Source: Himantopus leucocephalus (taxonomy: Eukaryota > Chordata > Aves > Charadriiformes > Recurvirostridae). Taken from it: a DNA stretch of 64,000 bases. The DNA is taken from NCBI GenBank assembly GCA_003993805.1, contig RSEF01000020.1, forward strand, positions 9,151,622 to 9,215,621. The letters are read 5' to 3'. Below, one piece after another: positions 61,105-64,000 of the stretch (the stretch's first letter is position 1; every line of letters begins with the position of its first letter). Under the pieces are notes generated by a model. That model had not been told where the DNA came from and searched no databases. It was given only the letters and a program-made list of their open reading frames with translations. A program made the position numbers and the translations under genes.

Positions 61105-61195
61105 CCAATTGTAAAGATGGGGAGAGCAAGATATGGGGGGAAGGCAAAGTGACCTGTTCCAGCGCAGCCAGGACTGGGATGCTGACATTGACCCC
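61105..61195. mobile_element. MIR-like or related old SINE remnant
   Basis: The stretch runs GTAAAGATGGGGAGAGCAAG, then GGCAAAGTGACCTGTTCCAG and CAGCCAGGACTGGGATGCTG, which fits the familiar order of old amniote SINE/MIR tails: GATGGGGAAACTGAGG, then AAGTGACTTGCCCAAGG, then CAGAGCTGGGATT. It is heavily diverged. The family name is tentative and the insertion is inactive. Confidence 0.45.
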
Positions 61196-61699
61196 TCTGG
61201 GCATGCAAGCAAACGCTTGTGACATTTCTGTGGACTTCCAAGGTTTTTAATTAATTTCTCGAGTTAAAGACAGTTATGGCGTAACATAAAAAAGTTGTTC
61301 AGCTTATCTTCCCTCTGATTTCACATTTAAGACATTATTTCAGGTTAAATGCTGTTTTGGCAGTGGCCCAGTGATATTAGAGGTGAATCGATGAACAAGT
61401 CTTTTAAGGTCACTTTTTCCAAGAGGACAACAGGAGATATTTTAGTCCATGGTAGCCAATGATTTCATGCCTGAGTGCTCTCTTAAGAACATATTACAAA
61501 GTAAAGGGAAACTTAGTTTAGTTGCCTTTCTCTGGGCAAGTTGAAAAAATTATGAACTGTCGTGTTTTCAAGCTGTTCCCCCTCCTTTGTGGCATCAGAA
61601 GGGTGAAGTGATGGTTCCAACCAAAGCTGTGGGATACAGCTCCCAGCACTTGTGCAGTGGCAGCATCCAGAAGGGCAGTCACAGGCCACACCGTGGTAG

Positions 61700-61760
61700 A
61701 TGCTGCACAGAGACAAACTGAACGGTGGGTTTTGCCTCAAAGAGTTTGCAATTAAAGCTA
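61700..61760. mobile_element. Old amniote repeat remnant
   Basis: GACAAACTGAAC, then TTTTGCCTCAAAGAGTTTGC and AATTAAA resemble the CCCTGCCCCAAAGAGCTTAC-AATCTAA motif widespread in reptile and bird genomes. It is short and diverged, so this is a tentative call based on one motif. Confidence 0.35.
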
Positions 61761-62119
61761 AAGGGAGCAGATTGGGAGAGTATGAGGACTCAATGGCAAA
61801 ATATGAGCTGTTATTTTCAGCAGTGGTATTGGCCATGCTCATATCCAGTTGGCTTTGGGAAGCTTTCACGTAGAATATGGAGTAAACACATATTAAGAGG
61901 CGAAGGAAAGATTTTTATTTTTTTTTTCCCCACCAGGATTTCGGTGTTGAAGAAAACCTGCTGCGTATGAGCTGGGAAACACGGTCTGGGAGCAGAGTGT
62001 GGGCAGCAAAGCAAGGACTGTCCTGTAGCAGGGCTCTGGGGGGTGGGGGTTTCTTTCACAAAACATCAGGAGGTTTCGGAAGCCCTTGGTGAGCTGTTGA
62101 TGTGATCTGTACAAAGGCC

Positions 62120-62175
62120 ATAGCCTCACACAGCTAACAAGCTCCAGGGCAGCTCATCTGCCTTTGATTTCAGGC
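62120..62175. mobile_element. Possible MIR-like remnant
   Basis: TAGCCTCACACAGCTAACAAG followed by GGGCAGCTC and TTTGATTTCAGG is reminiscent of the MIR-type order GGTCACACAGCTAGTAAG, GGCAGAGC, GGATTTGAACCCAGG. It may belong with the fragment at 61700. It is weakly supported. Confidence 0.3.
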
Positions 62176-63800
62176 TTTTCTCCAAGCAGGGATGGTAAAT
62201 TGTAGGCAAAAATAATTCCTGTCAAGGATCTAATGATGCTTCAAGTTCCTGCAACCTTTCAGATAAACAGGGTGGAACAGTGCAGTGAATTTTGTAAGAA
62301 ATCTCTAAAAATGTGCAGTGAACATAATGAAGCAAAATTGATCTGTTGTTTTCTCTCAGGAAACAAATACTATTTGAGGAGGCAAAAAGAAGAGAGGCCA
62401 GAAAAATACAGCTGTACTTTCAAAATGGGTCAGTCATAGGGACAGCAGCTGTCCTCAGACATTAATGTTTTCACGTAAAAAAAAGGAAAAACTAGGAGCC
62501 GTATTTATGCAGCTGCGTGTTAACATCTAAGGATGAAATCCTCCAAACAGCCCATTTAAATATTCAGCCCAAAGCCACATAAATGCATGATCTGAAGAAC
62601 AACCTTGAGACACGAGCAGTTGCCTTGCTGAAAGACAGGAATTTGGAAAAGAGAGCTTGAGTCTATGATTCAGAGCTGAGTGAGATTCACTTTACACATA
62701 AAAGACAAAACTGGGAGTTAACCAGGAAAAAAGACATGTAGCACATTTCAAGCGCATGAAGCCCTTGAGGGGATGGATAGCAAACTGAACGAAAGCAGCA
62801 GCTGCTCGGCTGGGTTGGCAAAAGCTCCGAGATGTCCCTCAGCGGGGCTGCGAGTAATGCATGATCCCAGGAGAAATGATCTTGGGCATCTTCATCCCAG
62901 TCTGAATCCCTCGGTAGAGTCCTAGGTACATCAGCACAACAGCCCTGCTCTTCTCCAGGGGTAAGTGAGCTTCCCAAGGCAGCAAGTCAGAGCTGATGGA
63001 TGGGGCCAGGTCCATCAGTGGGTACACCCCATGGTCCCTAACTGGGTCTGAGACAACGTGGGTGGGCAATGGGTCTTTGCTTGCTCCTTTGTGGCCTGTG
63101 CAAAGGCACTCGGTGTTGTTGGGGTGGCCTTTGCAAAATTCCAAGGGGGCTCCAAGGTTTGGACCAAGCCGGCTTCTTACTGCAGGCTTAGGGATGTCCA
63201 AATGGGTGAGCCTGACCCAGCGAGAGGGCTGGCGGTTGTGCGTGGCTGATAGACACGCAGGGGCTTATCTGGACCCTGATGGGCCTGGGGCTTTTGCTGT
63301 GCCTACAGGGTTGTACAACCGGTTGTGCTTCGTCCCAGATGGGAAGGTCTCCCACGGCAGGGAACAGGCTTCATTTGGCATCTGCAGAGAGCTGCACCCT
63401 TCTGAAGATGCAGCTCGGAGACCAGGAGGGCTCATCCCCTCCTCCCAGCACTGAGCCGCAGCCTGAGGAGTGACCTGGGAACTGAGAAACGTGATTTCCT
63501 AAAGGCTTCCCTGTGCTTTTTAAATGCACTCCACCATCTAAGGCTGGGACGACGCAGAGGTCTGGCTGGTGCTTTACTACACCCAGGGTGGAGGCTCAGC
63601 AGTGGCAAGGGGATTGCTGAGGATGAAAAAGGTCCTTGTGTCATTTTGGGGCGGGAGCAAGAGGACGGTGGTGGCAGACCAGCATGGAGGGAGAGGGGGA
63701 GCGCTCCTGCCCAAAGCAAATGCTGGGCGGCAAACAGGTTAGGAGAAGATGGATGGATGTAGACTTGCAGGGGGACGAAGTTGGCAATCGCTGCTGCGCG
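62176..63800. other. Unique non-coding DNA
   Basis: No gene or repeat is recognised. The sequence becomes GC-rich from about 62950 onward, with chance open frames on both strands. Confidence 0.5.
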
Positions 63801-63877
63801 TGTTTATGGCAGCGCCGGTGGGGCTCATATTTATAGCAGCACGTGTTTACTGCCGGCTTCTGCAGCTGCCATAAACA
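63801..63877. promoter_or_regulatory. Palindromic element with FOX, E-box and MEF2-like motifs
   Basis: TGTTTATGGCAGC (63801-63813) is matched by its exact reverse complement GCTGCCATAAACA at 63865-63877. Just inside, GCCGG (63814-63818) can pair with CCGGC (63853-63857) across a 7-base bulge. Three forkhead-type motifs occur (TGTTTAT, TGTTTAC at 63844-63850, and ATAAACA), plus CACGTG at 63840-63845 and a MEF2-like ATATTTATAG at 63827-63836. It could be an enhancer or a promoter-proximal element. The stem is also long enough for a hairpin RNA, but I recognise no known microRNA in it. Confidence 0.4.
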
Positions 63878-64000
63878 GTTTCAGCACTCCCGAATTCACG
63901 GCTGGCTCTGGAGAGCCCTTCGCTGCATCGCACGGGCACGGGGCTGCTCCGAGAGCAGGCAGCTGCCAGCCCCGCTGCGCGAGGGCTGACAGAGCAGAGC
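63878..64000. other. CpG-richer right end of the window
   Basis: GC and CpG rise towards the end (for example CCCGCTGCGCGAGGG near 63971). It may be the edge of another CpG island beyond the window. No gene feature is complete here. Confidence 0.4.

Overview
This window looks like nuclear DNA from a bird. The best evidence is three CR1 LINE ends of the avian type: two lie in antisense orientation, starting with CATAGAAT/GAATCACAG-like 3' ends at 13048 and about 25135, and one is a sense-strand 3' end with ATTCTATG-type repeats at 45024. Older amniote CR1 and MIR-like remnants are also present. By eye the base composition is about half G+C, with many short CpG-rich patches, which would suit a small avian chromosome. 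I cannot name the species or the locus.

Almost the whole window is non-coding. The only convincing gene feature is a CpG island at about 4.88-5.49 kb. It looks like a bidirectional promoter: a minus-strand first coding exon (5224 down to 5162, 21 codons, ending at a good GTAAGA donor) faces a plus-strand first coding exon (5401-5429, ending at a GTGAGC donor), with the two start codons 177 bp apart. Between them are an RFX-type X-box, a CACGTG E-box, two GC boxes and further RFX-like half sites. RFX sites would suit a cilium-related gene pair, but neither protein is recognisable and I could not find downstream exons, so most of the window may be intron of the plus-strand gene or intergenic DNA.

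Region by region: 0-4.9 kb is unique non-coding DNA with an A-rich tract. 4.9-5.5 kb is the promoter. 5.5-25 kb holds unique sequence, a CTCF-like site (7667), an old CR1 3' end (10365-10605) and a younger CR1 (13048). 25-54 kb holds two 100-N gaps, both at CR1 elements, six single-N contig junctions with duplicated flanks, CpG-rich patches at 14.7, 37.6, 40.7 and 43.7 kb, AT-rich blocks that look like non-coding regulatory DNA, and a 161-bp polypyrimidine microsatellite at 52995. 54-64 kb holds a decayed CR1 reverse-transcriptase fragment (59100-59395), MIR-like remnants, one possible small exon and, at the right end, a 13-bp perfect inverted repeat built from FOX-type motifs.

I found no bacterial or viral gene system, CRISPR array, rRNA or tRNA gene, and no sign of an undescribed multi-gene system. 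The most useful observations are the divergent promoter, the duplicated flanks at all six single-N junctions (assembly artefacts that create false tandem repeats), and the palindromic element at 63.8 kb.
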